This document shows, piece by piece, positions 17,458 through 26,135 of a DNA stretch of 64,000 nucleotides. The notes under the pieces are model-generated. The model did not search any database, was not told where the DNA came from, and saw only the letters and a program-made list of their open reading frames with translations. The first letter of the stretch is position 1, and each line of letters opens with the position of its first letter. This DNA comes from Pseudomonas saxonica (lineage in GTDB: Bacteria > Pseudomonadota > Gammaproteobacteria > Pseudomonadales > Pseudomonadaceae): assembly GCF_007858365.1 (NCBI RefSeq), contig NZ_VFIO01000001.1, forward strand, positions 434,001-498,000, read 5' to 3'. Position numbers and translations under genes: made by a program.

Positions 17458-19617
17458 GTGCTTTTTCGTCTTTTTACCTTCCCTTCCCTCTTGCTTGCCT
17501 GCCTGCTGACTCTGCTGCCACTGACATCAGCTCAGGCCGTTGGTATTTCCAGCATGCTCGGCGGGTCGGACAAGACCCAGTCGCAACCGACCGAACCCTT
17601 GGGCCAGTCACTGGACGAGGTGATCAAAAACCTCGAAAACGATCAACAGCGCAGCAAGCTGCTGACTGACCTGAAAAAGCTCCGCGACGCCACGAAGCAA
17701 GCCCAACCTGAAGCTGAAATTGGCGTTTTGGGACTCATCGGCAGCACGCTGTCAGACCTCGAAAAGCAGTTTTCAGGAACTGACAGCCCCACCTATCGCT
17801 GGTCCAAAGAAATCAGTCAGGCCAAAGAAGAACTTACGCAACTCATGTTGCCGGCCAATCAATGGCTGCCGATCATCTTCGCGTTTGCGCTGATCATTAT
17901 GGTCTGGAGCCTGCTGGCGGCGCTGCTGATCTGGGTAAGCCACCGTGTGCGCTTGCGCTTTGGCCTGAGCGAGGAGTTGCCGCAGCACCCCAAGGCAGTC
18001 GACATGCTGCGCTTTGCCTTGCGCAAACTGGGCCCCTGGCTCGTGGCATTGGTCATCACGGTTTACGGTAGCTACGCGCTGCCCTCATCCCTGGGTAAAG
18101 ACCTCGCGATGGTGCTGGCCTATGCGCTGGTGATTGGCACCTGTTTCTCGGCGATCTGTGTCATCGCCTTTTCGCTGCTAGACGGCCCGCATCGCCATCG
18201 CGCCTTGCACATCCTGCGGCATCAGGCATTTCGTCCTTTGTGGTGGATCGGCAGCTTTGCTGCATTTGGCCAGGCACTGAGCGACCCACGACTGGTCGCG
18301 ACCCTGGGTGTGCATCTGGCGCACACCGCAGCCACGTTTGCGAATGTGATGGCAGCACTGTCTGCCGGATTGTTTATCATCCGGTTCCGCCGTCCCATCG
18401 CCCACCTGATCCGCAACCAACCCTTGTCGCGCCGCCTCACCCGACGCGCCTTGAGTGAGAGCATCGAGATTCTGGGCACTTACTGGTATGTGGCGGCCTT
18501 GATTCTGGTTGCCATTTCTCTGGCCGCGACCTTTATCTCGGCGGGCGACAGCAGCACCGCCCTGCGCCAGTCACTGATCTGCACCGTACTGGTTGTGCTG
18601 TGCATGGTGATCAACGGACTGGTGCGGCGCCACGCGCAAAAACCTCAACGCGGGATCAAGCGTCACGCCCTGTATTCCGAACGCCTGAAAAGCTTTGTCT
18701 ACACCTTGATTCATATGGTGGTGTGGCTGGTGTTCATAGAGTTGGGGCTGCGCGTGTGGGGCATGTCGCTGATCAGTTTTACCGAGGGTGACGGCCACGA
18801 GATCAGCGTCAAACTGTTTGGACTCGCTGGCACCTTATTGTTTGCCTGGTTTATCTGGATTATTTCCGATACCGCCATCCACCATGCATTGACCCGCTCT
18901 CGCAAAGGCCTGGCCAATGCTCGCGCGCAAACCATGATGCCGCTGATTCGCAATGTCCTGTTTGCAGCCATATTCATCATTGCCCTGATTGTCGCCCTGG
19001 CCAATATGGGCATGAATGTAACGCCGCTGCTGGCAGGTGCAGGTGTGATCGGTCTGGCCATTGGTTTCGGCGCCCAATCGCTGGTGGCTGACTTGATCAC
19101 CGGCCTGTTCATCATCATTGAAGACTCACTGGCGATCGATGATTACGTGGATGTAGGTGGCCATTTGGGGACAGTAGAAGGCCTGACCATTCGCACAGTG
19201 CGCCTGCGAGATATCGACGGCATTGTGCACACCATCCCGTTCAGCGAAATCAAAAGCATCAAGAACTATTCCCGCGAATTCGGCTACGCGATCTTTCGTG
19301 TGGCCATCCCTTACAACATGGAAATTGACGACGCGATCAAGTTGATGCGCGACGTGGGGCAAAAGATGCGCAGCGATCCGCTGCAACGTCGCAACATCTG
19401 GTCACCGCTGGAGATTCAGGGTGTGGAGAGTTTCGAGTCCGGCAGCGCGATTTTGCGGGCCCGCTTCAAGACTGCACCTATCAAGCAGTGGGAAGTGTCG
19501 CGGGCGTTCAATCTGTCGCTCAAACGCCATCTGGATGAAGCAGGGCTGGATTTGGCAACTCCGCGTTTGAGCGTGCAAGTGATTACTGCGGGAAGCGGTG
19601 TGTTGCAAAAGGATTGA
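17458..19617 (+). CDS. Large MscS-family mechanosensitive channel
   Basis: 719 residues from GTG 17458, preceded by GAGG. A signal peptide (LTLLPLTSAQA) is followed by a periplasmic coiled region (about 40-120), many membrane helices (from about 135) and a C-terminal MscS core. The pore helix is GAGVIGLAIGFGAQSLVADL, the Gly/Ala-packed signature, and the beta domain follows (IDDYVDVGGHLGTVEGLTIR). It is longer than MscS (about 286) and shorter than MscK, in the YbdG/YbiO/YjeP range. It releases solutes on hypo-osmotic shock. Confidence 0.9.
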   Translation: MLFRLFTFPSLLLACLLTLLPLTSAQAVGISSMLGGSDKTQSQPTEPLGQSLDEVIKNLENDQQRSKLLTDLKKLRDATKQAQPEAEIGVLGLIGSTLSDLEKQFSGTDSPTYRWSKEISQAKEELTQLMLPANQWLPIIFAFALIIMVWSLLAALLIWVSHRVRLRFGLSEELPQHPKAVDMLRFALRKLGPWLVALVITVYGSYALPSSLGKDLAMVLAYALVIGTCFSAICVIAFSLLDGPHRHRALHILRHQAFRPLWWIGSFAAFGQALSDPRLVATLGVHLAHTAATFANVMAALSAGLFIIRFRRPIAHLIRNQPLSRRLTRRALSESIEILGTYWYVAALILVAISLAATFISAGDSSTALRQSLICTVLVVLCMVINGLVRRHAQKPQRGIKRHALYSERLKSFVYTLIHMVVWLVFIELGLRVWGMSLISFTEGDGHEISVKLFGLAGTLLFAWFIWIISDTAIHHALTRSRKGLANARAQTMMPLIRNVLFAAIFIIALIVALANMGMNVTPLLAGAGVIGLAIGFGAQSLVADLITGLFIIIEDSLAIDDYVDVGGHLGTVEGLTIRTVRLRDIDGIVHTIPFSEIKSIKNYSREFGYAIFRVAIPYNMEIDDAIKLMRDVGQKMRSDPLQRRNIWSPLEIQGVESFESGSAILRARFKTAPIKQWEVSRAFNLSLKRHLDEAGLDLATPRLSVQVITAGSGVLQKD

Positions 19618-19630
19618 GGGGGGGCATGAC

Positions 19631-19678
19631 GGCACGGGCGCGTGAAGATCAGCAAGCTCGCTTCTACACGCGCGTGCC
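19631..19678. repeat. Imperfect inverted repeat between convergent mscS and gntR genes
   Basis: GGCACGGGCGCGTG (19631-19644) pairs imperfectly with CACGCGCGTGCC (19667-19678). It overlaps the gntR stop codon and could serve as a shared 3' end. Confidence 0.35.
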
Positions 19679-20386
19679 TACATCCACGCCGACATGAATC
19701 GCATCATGTCGCCAGTATTCAAGATCACAGTCGATCAGCCGATCGTGCTGGTCGTAATTGACTCGCACAATTCTCAAGCCAGGGCTTCCAGTGGACACTT
19801 TCAATGTGGCTGCCGCTTCAATGGGTAAAGCCGTAGGCACAATCTCGAAACGCACTCGACCGTAGTGCAAGTCATAATGCCGGGCGTATAACTCGGTAAT
19901 TGATTGAGTGAGATCAAACCCCAGTATCTGCGGAAAGTATTGCGGGTTCAGATAATGCTCGACGTACAGCACCAGTCGACCGTCAATGCGTCGCCCCCGA
20001 CAAATCTGGATCACGCTCGACAGCGCTGGCAGCTGTAAACGCTCGCACACCGCCGCCGTGGCGGGTTGCAAGCGCGCTGAAATCACTTCGGTGGTTGGCA
20101 CCCGTCCCTGAGCGCTGACCATGGCGTGAAAATGACTGCGCTGCATCAGGTTGTAGGCCAGCCGTGGCGGTGACACAAACCAGCCGCGACGCTCTTCTCG
20201 ATAGACCAAGCCCTCGGATTCAAGCTGCAGCAACGCCTCCCGTAGCGTAACGCGGGTGGTGGCAAACAACTCACTCAGCTTGCGTTCCGCCGGTAATTGG
20301 CTACCCCCTGCCAGCAGTCCTCGCTCTATCTGCTCTTGCAGCGTCCGGCTTATGGCTGTCACCGCCTTGGGCGCATCATCTCGCAT
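19664..20386 (-). CDS. GntR/UTRA transcriptional regulator of the organophosphorus ABC operon
   Basis: 240 residues from ATG 20386 with AGGT seven bases upstream; a GTG sits one codon earlier. The N-terminal winged helix (about 15-75) contains LPAERKLSELFATTRVTLRE, the GntR recognition helix. The C-terminal UTRA domain (about 95-235) binds the effector, as in the HutC and PhnF branch. It diverges from an ABC uptake operon. A perfect palindrome CTGGACTAGTCCAG lies 13 bases before its own start and a related site lies before the binding-protein gene, so autoregulation and operon repression are likely. The effector is unproven; a phosphonate or phosphate ester is inferred. Confidence 0.88.
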   Translation of the reverse strand: MRDDAPKAVTAISRTLQEQIERGLLAGGSQLPAERKLSELFATTRVTLREALLQLESEGLVYREERRGWFVSPPRLAYNLMQRSHFHAMVSAQGRVPTTEVISARLQPATAAVCERLQLPALSSVIQICRGRRIDGRLVLYVEHYLNPQYFPQILGFDLTQSITELYARHYDLHYGRVRFEIVPTALPIEAAATLKVSTGSPGLRIVRVNYDQHDRLIDCDLEYWRHDAIHVGVDVGTRV

Positions 20387-20399
20387 CACTGTTACCTAT

Positions 20400-20413
20400 C
20401 TGGACTAGTCCAG
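20400..20413. promoter_or_regulatory. Operator-like palindrome upstream of gntR
   Basis: CTGGACTAGTCCAG is a perfect 14-base palindrome. The core resembles the TGGTCTAGACCA type of site recalled for PhnF/PhnR-like UTRA regulators, with 10 of 12 positions shared. Its closeness to the start suggests autorepression. Confidence 0.6.
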
Positions 20414-20654
20414 CACCAAATGTGGGCAGGCTGCGCCTGTAAATGCTTCAAATCATCGGACTATCAGCCTAGGCCGCGCAGATGACTGTTCGATGACAGC
20501 GCACCCCGGCCAACGCTTGGAGGCCAGGCCCGGTAAGGCTTTGAGCATGGTCTACGCTTAGCCAGAGCGTTGCTTTTAATGGCTTAAAGAGCTTGCACAA
20601 CCCATACCGACATTAAAGTGTCATGAGCGCCCCTTAAATTGGCTCAGGTATTGC

Positions 20655-20666
20655 TGACCTAGACCA
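20655..20666. promoter_or_regulatory. Second operator-like site before the binding-protein gene
   Basis: TGACCTAGACCA matches TGGTCTAGACCA at 10 of 12 positions and lies 56 bases before the substrate-binding-protein ATG, where a GntR repressor would overlap the promoter. Confidence 0.5.
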
Positions 20667-20721
20667 AACCACCGCAAAAGATCAATAAAACGCAGCGTTG
20701 AAAACGCCCAAGGAGCTTCGG

Positions 20722-21789
20722 ATGAAACAGTTTTTCCTGGCATCACTGTTAGGCACGAGCATCGCCCTTTGCACCTCGGCCATGGCCGCCGACGTTGACC
20801 TGCAAGCCCTCGAAACCGCTGCAAAAGCCGAAGGTGCAGTGAACAGTGTCGGCATGCCCGATGACTGGGCCAACTGGAAAGCCACGTGGACAGATCTGGA
20901 AAAAAAATACGGCCTCAAACACATGGACACCGACATGAGCTCGGCTCAAGAAGTGGCCAAGTTTGATGCAGAGAAAGACAACGCCAGCGCCGATATCGGT
21001 GACGTCGGCGCGGCATTCGGCCCGATTGCGGTGGCCAAGGGCGTTACCCAGCCATACAAACCGACCACCTGGGATCAAATCCCGGACTGGGCCAAGGACA
21101 AGGATGGCAACTGGGCATTGGCTTACACCGGCACCATTGCTTTTATCGTCAACAAAAAACTGCTGCATGGTTCTGAAGTCCCGACCAAGTGGGCTGACTT
21201 GGTGAAAGGCAAATATAAGGTGTCCATCGGTGACGTCAGCACTGCCGCTCAAGCCTCCAACGGCGTTCTGGCTGCCGCGATTGCCAAGGGGGGGAGCGAA
21301 TTGAACATCCAGCCTGCGCTACTGATGTTCGCTGATATCGCCAAACAGAGGCGTCTCTCATTGGCCAACCCGACCATTGCAACCATGGAAAAGGGCGAAG
21401 TAGAGGTGGGTGTGGTTTGGGATTTCAATGGTCTGAGCTACAAGGCCAAGATGGCGAACCCGGATGACTACGTGGTGCTGATTCCTTCTGACGGTACTGT
21501 GATTTCGGGTTACACCACCATCATCAACAAATACGCGAAGCACCCGAATGCAGCCAAATTGACCCGCGAATTTATCTTCAGCGATGCAGGGCAAATCAAC
21601 CTGGCCAACGGCAATGCCCGACCTATTCGCGCAGAACACCTCACGTTGCCGCCTGAAGTACAGGCCAAGCTGCTGCCGAACGAGCAATACAAAAACGTGA
21701 CGCCAATCAAAGACGCTGCTGCGTGGGAAAAAACCTCCAAAGCGCTACCGCAACTGTGGCAGGACCAAGTCATTATCCAAATGAATTAA
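20722..21789 (+). CDS. ABC transporter periplasmic substrate-binding protein
   Basis: 355 residues from ATG 20722, chosen because AAGGAG lies seven bases upstream; an open frame reaches 20698. The signal peptide is MKQFFLASLLGTSIALC..AMA, cleaved before DVDLQAL. The fold is that of class-F binding proteins (Fe3+, polyamine, 2-aminoethylphosphonate type): SAQEVAKFDAEKDNASADIG, LAYTGTIAFIVNKK, and VVWDFNGLSYK. It captures the ligand and feeds the two permeases downstream. The regulator, the operator type and the enzymes in the operon point to an organophosphorus ligand; polyamine or iron remain possible. Confidence 0.88.
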   Translation: MKQFFLASLLGTSIALCTSAMAADVDLQALETAAKAEGAVNSVGMPDDWANWKATWTDLEKKYGLKHMDTDMSSAQEVAKFDAEKDNASADIGDVGAAFGPIAVAKGVTQPYKPTTWDQIPDWAKDKDGNWALAYTGTIAFIVNKKLLHGSEVPTKWADLVKGKYKVSIGDVSTAAQASNGVLAAAIAKGGSELNIQPALLMFADIAKQRRLSLANPTIATMEKGEVEVGVVWDFNGLSYKAKMANPDDYVVLIPSDGTVISGYTTIINKYAKHPNAAKLTREFIFSDAGQINLANGNARPIRAEHLTLPPEVQAKLLPNEQYKNVTPIKDAAAWEKTSKALPQLWQDQVIIQMN

Positions 21790-21798
21790 ACGAGTGAT

Positions 21799-21924
21799 CC
21801 CGTAGCAGCTGCCGCAGGCGGCGTCCGGCGGCATGGCCAGCGTAAATTCATTCACGGTTCAGACCGTGATAATTGGGTCTACGATCGCTGCGCAATCGGA
21901 CGCAGCCTGCGGTAGCTGCTACGG
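21799..21924. repeat. REP doublet inside the ABC operon
   Basis: CCGTAGCAGCTGCCGCAGGC opens one arm (21799) and CGGACGCAGCCTGCGGTAGC opens the inverted partner (21897). Between them is the small hairpin CACGGT-TCAG-ACCGTG (21853-21868). The doublet lies after the binding-protein gene, where it would protect that gene's mRNA and lower downstream expression. Confidence 0.75.
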
Positions 21925-21963
21925 GTCAGACGAGCCATATCCAGCTTGTTCGCGGAGTCGCAC

Positions 21964-22779
21964 ATGAAACACAAGGTCATTCTGGTGGTTCTCGACGGTC
22001 TGAATTACACCGTCGCCAATCATGCCATGGGGCATTTGCAGGCGTACGTGGGTGCCGGGCGCGCCGCCTTGTACACACTCACGTGTGAACTCCCCGCCCT
22101 GTCCCGCCCGCTCTACGAGTGCATCCTGACCGGTGTAACGCCCATCGAAAGCGGCATTGTGCACAACCATATTTCTCGTCTGTCTCATCAGCGCAGCGTG
22201 TTTCACTACGCCCGAGAGGCCGGTTTAAGCACGGCGGCTGCGGCGTATCACTGGATAAGCGAACTGTACAACCGCTCACCTTTTATCGCCGCACGCGACC
22301 GTCACACGCAAGACAGCGACTTGCCCATCCAGTACGGGCATTTTTACTGGAGCGATCACTACCCCGACTCACACCTGTTCGCAGACGCCGAACACTTGCG
22401 CGTCAACCACACACCGGATTTTCTGCTGGTTCATCCCATGAACATCGACGATGCCGGTCACAAACACGGCCTGGACTCGGCGCAATACCGCAACAGCGCC
22501 CGCTCTGCCGACATTATTCTGGCCGACTACCTCCAGGGTTGGCTGCTCGCAGGCTATCAAGTGCTGATCACCGCCGACCACGGCATGAACAACGACCGAT
22601 CGCACAACGGTTTGCTGCCCGAAGAGCGTGAAGTGCCCCTGTTTGTGCTGGGTGATGCCTTCAGCCTGAACCCCGACGTCATGCCTAAACAAACTGAACT
22701 GTGCGGCACTGTGTGCGAGTTGCTTGGCATCGCCCACGATAAACCGTTGTGCCGTGATTTACTGAGGCCCGCGCCATGA
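21964..22779 (+). CDS. Cytoplasmic alkaline-phosphatase-superfamily phosphodiesterase
   Basis: 271 residues from ATG 21964, with GGAG six bases upstream and no signal peptide. Superfamily metal-site motifs can be followed: VVLDGLN (Asp11), the nucleophile region ELPALSRPLYECILTG, NIDDAGHKHG and TADHGMNND. This fits the type I phosphodiesterase/nucleotide pyrophosphatase branch, which hydrolyses phosphate mono- or diesters and includes phosphonoacetate hydrolase-like members. Lying between the binding protein and the permeases, and apparently cytoplasmic, it probably acts on the imported compound. The exact substrate cannot be named. Confidence 0.85.
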   Translation: MKHKVILVVLDGLNYTVANHAMGHLQAYVGAGRAALYTLTCELPALSRPLYECILTGVTPIESGIVHNHISRLSHQRSVFHYAREAGLSTAAAAYHWISELYNRSPFIAARDRHTQDSDLPIQYGHFYWSDHYPDSHLFADAEHLRVNHTPDFLLVHPMNIDDAGHKHGLDSAQYRNSARSADIILADYLQGWLLAGYQVLITADHGMNNDRSHNGLLPEEREVPLFVLGDAFSLNPDVMPKQTELCGTVCELLGIAHDKPLCRDLLRPAP

Positions 22780-23612
22780 CCCGCGGAAAATGGTTAGCGC
22801 TATTGTGCCTGGTGCCCTTCGCGGTGTTTTTTATCCTGTTCCAAATCGCCCCACTGTTCTGGGTACTGATACACAGTGTGCAATCTGAAGAAAGCGGTTG
22901 GGGACTGGCTAACTTCAGCAAAATTTTCAGTTCAAAGTTTTATCTTCAAGCCATCCAGCACAGCCTTGAGATCAGCTTTTGGTCCAGCCTGTTCGGCATT
23001 GTGATTGCCGTGCTGGGCAGTTACTCGCTGCGCAAAGTAGATTCGCGGTTGCGCAACTTCGTTAACGCTTTCGCCAATATGACCAGCAACTTCTCGGGCG
23101 TCCCACTGGCGTTCGCGTTCATCATCCTGCTGGGGTTTAACGGCAGCATCACGATCATGCTTAAACAGGCAGGCATCATCGAGGACTTCAACCTTTACTC
23201 GAAAACCGGTCTGATCATTCTCTACACCTACTTCCAGATCCCACTCGGCGTATTGCTGCTGTACCCGGCATTTGATGCGCTGCGCGAAGACTGGCGCGAA
23301 TCAGCTTCGTTACTGGGTGCTAGCAGTTGGCAGTTCTGGCGCCATATCGGACTGCCCGTCCTGACACCCGCCCTGCTGGGCACATTTGTGATTTTGCTGG
23401 CTAACGCCCTGGGCGCCTACGCCACGGTGTATGCCTTGACCACCGGCAATTTCAACGTACTGCCGATCCGCATTGCGGCCATGGTGTCGGGAGATATCAG
23501 CCTGGACCCTAATATGGCCAGCGCCCTGGCGGTGATTTTGGTGGGGTTGATGACCTTGGTCACGTTGGTGCATCAATGGCTGTTAAAGAGGAGCTACCAT
23601 GTCGCGCGCTGA
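22776..23612 (+). CDS. ABC transporter permease 1
   Basis: 278 residues with six predicted membrane helices. The EAA loop is ESASLLGASSWQFWRHIGLP. The start overlaps the phosphodiesterase stop as ATGA, so translation is coupled. It forms half of the inner-membrane channel with the next gene, which it overlaps by 14 bases. Confidence 0.92.
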   Translation: MTRGKWLALLCLVPFAVFFILFQIAPLFWVLIHSVQSEESGWGLANFSKIFSSKFYLQAIQHSLEISFWSSLFGIVIAVLGSYSLRKVDSRLRNFVNAFANMTSNFSGVPLAFAFIILLGFNGSITIMLKQAGIIEDFNLYSKTGLIILYTYFQIPLGVLLLYPAFDALREDWRESASLLGASSWQFWRHIGLPVLTPALLGTFVILLANALGAYATVYALTTGNFNVLPIRIAAMVSGDISLDPNMASALAVILVGLMTLVTLVHQWLLKRSYHVAR

Positions 23613-24399
23613 AGCCCCAACCGCCAGCGTTTACCACCGTAGCGTGGTTTACCTGCTGTTTCTCATCTTGCTATTGCCCCTGCTTGGCACGCTGATCTAC
23701 TCAATCTCCAGCAGTTGGTCGGCGACCATTCTGCCCAGTGGATTCAGCTTCAAGTGGTACAGCCAATTGTGGAGCGACCCGCGCTTTTTATCCGCCTTCG
23801 GTCGCTCATTACTGGTTTGCGTCGGCGCACTGGTGCTGTCCGTGGTGCTGATTCTGCCGTTGCTGTTTGTGGTCCATTACCACTTCCCCAAACTCGACGC
23901 GCTGATGAATATCCTCATCCTGCTGCCGTTCGCGGTACCGCCTGTTGTCTCCTCAGTCGGCTTGCTGCAACTGTATGGCTCCGGGCCGATGGCAATGGTC
24001 GGCACTCCCTGGATCCTGATCGGTTGCTACTTCACCATCGCCCTCCCCTTCATGTACCGGGCTATCACCAACAACCTGCAAGCCATTCACCTGCGAGACC
24101 TGATGGACGCGGCCCAATTGCTCGGTGCCAACACCTGGCAAGCCGCATTTCTGGTGGTTTTGCCTAACCTGCGCAAAGGCTTGCTGGTAGCGCTGTTGCT
24201 GTCATTTTCGTTCCTGTTCGGCGAATTTGTGTTCGCCAACATTCTGGTGGGCACCCGCTATGAAACCTTGCAGGTGTTCCTCAATAACATGCGTAACAGC
24301 AGCGGCCATTTCACCAGTGCACTGGTGATCTCGTACTTCCTCTTTGTACTGGTGCTGACTTGGGTTGCCACCTTCCTGAACAAGGACAAAAGCCAATGA
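23599..24399 (+). CDS. ABC transporter permease 2
   Basis: 266 residues, six membrane helices, EAA loop DAAQLLGANTWQAAFLVVLP. GAGG lies eight bases before the ATG, within the preceding gene. It pairs with permease 1. Its stop overlaps the ATPase start as ATGA. Confidence 0.92.
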   Translation: MSRAEAPTASVYHRSVVYLLFLILLLPLLGTLIYSISSSWSATILPSGFSFKWYSQLWSDPRFLSAFGRSLLVCVGALVLSVVLILPLLFVVHYHFPKLDALMNILILLPFAVPPVVSSVGLLQLYGSGPMAMVGTPWILIGCYFTIALPFMYRAITNNLQAIHLRDLMDAAQLLGANTWQAAFLVVLPNLRKGLLVALLLSFSFLFGEFVFANILVGTRYETLQVFLNNMRNSSGHFTSALVISYFLFVLVLTWVATFLNKDKSQ

Positions 24400-25385
24400 G
24401 CTTCGTCAGCGTCGAACATTTGCAAAAAACTTATTCTGCGACCCCGGTATTCAGCGATATCAATTTCACCATCAGCAAGGGCGAATTTGTCACCCTGCTT
24501 GGCCCCTCGGGGTGCGGCAAATCAACCCTGTTGCGCTGTATCGCCGGGTTAACCCCGGTGGATGCCGGCCAAATCCTGCTGGAGGGTCAGGACATCGTTC
24601 CACTGAGCCCACAAAAGCGCGACATCGGCATGGTGTTTCAGAGTTACGCGCTGTTCCCCAACATGAGCGTCGAGCAAAACGTGGCCTTCGGCTTGCGCAT
24701 GCAGAAAGTCAGCGCCAACGACACCCAAAAACGCGTAGCAGAGGTGTTGCAGCTCGTAGAACTGAACGACTTTGCCACGCGCTATCCTCATCAACTCTCA
24801 GGGGGCCAATGTCAACGTGTTGCCTTGGCACGTTCGCTGGTGACACGACCGCGCCTGTTATTGCTCGATGAGCCGCTGTCAGCCCTGGATGCGCGTATTC
24901 GTAAACATTTGCGCGAGCAAATTCGGGCTATTCAACGTGAATTGGGCTTGACGACGATTTTCGTCACCCACGATCAAGAAGAAGCGCTGGTCATGAGCGA
25001 TCGCATCTTTTTGATGAATCAGGGCCGCATCGTGCAGAGCGGCAATGCGCAAAGCCTCTACGCTGCCCCGGTGGATGTGTTTGCCGCAGGGTTCATCGGC
25101 AACTACAACTTGCTGGACGTCGACGCCGCCAGCCGGCTCTTGCAACACCCGGTAAGCAGCCGGATTGCGATTCGTCCTGAAACCCTTGGGCTCAGCCTGC
25201 ACGGCGAACCCGACACGCTGATTCTCAGTCATAGCCTGCTGGGCAATGTGATTCGCTATCGCGTCGAGGTGCGAGGCGTCGAACTGCTGGTGGACGTGCT
25301 TAACCGCTCACCGGCCGACTTGTACCCAGATGGGCAGCGTGTGTCGCTTTCCATCGATAACAGCACGCTGTGTGAGGTAGCCTGA
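24396..25385 (+). CDS. ABC transporter ATP-binding protein
   Basis: 329 residues from ATG 24396, overlapping the permease stop; the open frame to 24360 is a shadow. Walker A is GPSGCGKST, the signature is LSGGQ, Walker B is LLLLDEPLSALDA and the switch is VTHDQEE. The C-terminal ~90 residues form a TOBE-like regulatory domain typical of the Fe3+/spermidine/phosphonate importer class. It powers import through the two upstream permeases. Confidence 0.94.
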   Translation: MSFVSVEHLQKTYSATPVFSDINFTISKGEFVTLLGPSGCGKSTLLRCIAGLTPVDAGQILLEGQDIVPLSPQKRDIGMVFQSYALFPNMSVEQNVAFGLRMQKVSANDTQKRVAEVLQLVELNDFATRYPHQLSGGQCQRVALARSLVTRPRLLLLDEPLSALDARIRKHLREQIRAIQRELGLTTIFVTHDQEEALVMSDRIFLMNQGRIVQSGNAQSLYAAPVDVFAAGFIGNYNLLDVDAASRLLQHPVSSRIAIRPETLGLSLHGEPDTLILSHSLLGNVIRYRVEVRGVELLVDVLNRSPADLYPDGQRVSLSIDNSTLCEVA

Positions 25386-25419
25386 TGCTTTTGAAGTCGC
25401 AGAAAAGGGAGTTGGACTG

Positions 25420-26073
25420 ATGGCCCTGGCAATTTTTGATCTGGATGAAACCTTGATTCACGGTGATTGCGCCACGTTGTGGAGCGAGCAAATGGGTCGC
25501 CTGGGGTGGGTCGATTCTGAATCCTTCATGAGGTGCAACAACGAGCTAATGGAGTACTACAGCCAAGGCAAGCTGAAAATGGAAGAGTATATGGCCTTTA
25601 GCCTTGAGCCCTTGATCGGCCGCACGCCAGAAGAAGTGGCGCATCTGGTGGGGCCGTGGGTTGAAGACTTCATCGAACCGATCATTTTCAGTGACGCCTG
25701 CAAAACCATTGCCGCGCACCGCAAGAAGGGCGACCGGATTCTGGTCATTTCGGCGTCGGGAACGCACTTGGTCAAACCGATTGCCGAACGCTTGGGCATC
25801 GATGAAGTGTTGGGGATTGAGCTTGAAGTCGAACACGGCGTGTACACCGGCAAAACCGTGGGAACCCTCACTTACCGCGAAGGTAAAATCACACGACTGC
25901 TGGAATGGCTAGACGCTGAAGAAGAAAACCTTGAAGGGGCCAGCTTTTACTCAGACTCACGCAACGACTTACCGTTGCTGCTCAAAGTGGATTATCCAAA
26001 CGTGGTCAACCCGGACCCGGTTTTACGTGAACACGCAGAAAAAGCCGGGTGGCCGATCCATTATTGGCAGTAA
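25420..26073 (+). CDS. HAD-IB family phosphatase (SerB-like)
   Basis: 217 residues. GGGAG lies eight bases before the ATG and the gap after the ATPase gene is 34 bases, so it is probably the last gene of the ABC operon. HAD motifs: I, FDLDETL (nucleophile Asp8); II, VISASGTH; IV, SDSRNDLPLL. The insert type places it near phosphoserine, histidinol-phosphate and phosphorylethanolamine/choline phosphatases. In this setting it could remove phosphate from the product of the imported ester, which is inference. Confidence 0.85.
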   Translation: MALAIFDLDETLIHGDCATLWSEQMGRLGWVDSESFMRCNNELMEYYSQGKLKMEEYMAFSLEPLIGRTPEEVAHLVGPWVEDFIEPIIFSDACKTIAAHRKKGDRILVISASGTHLVKPIAERLGIDEVLGIELEVEHGVYTGKTVGTLTYREGKITRLLEWLDAEEENLEGASFYSDSRNDLPLLLKVDYPNVVNPDPVLREHAEKAGWPIHYWQ

Positions 26074-26080
26074 CACTTTA

Positions 26081-26117
26081 CCCCTTTCACTGCCCGAGCC
26101 TGTGGCAGTGAAAGGGG
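26081..26117. terminator. Perfect 14-base hairpin shared by convergent HAD and oxidoreductase genes
   Basis: CCCCTTTCACTGCC (26081-26094) pairs perfectly with GGCAGTGAAAGGGG (26104-26117) around nine loop bases. It lies between two converging genes. It has no strong T tract on either side. Confidence 0.75.
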
Positions 26118-26135
26118 CGTATTCATTACAACGGG

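Larger units (their letters stand above)
20387..20721. promoter_or_regulatory. Divergent regulatory gap between gntR and the ABC operon
   Basis: This 335-base stretch has no gene. It holds the palindrome at 20400-20413, a second related site at 20655-20666 and otherwise unremarkable DNA. Both promoters must lie here. No clean -35/-10 pair stands out. Confidence 0.6.
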
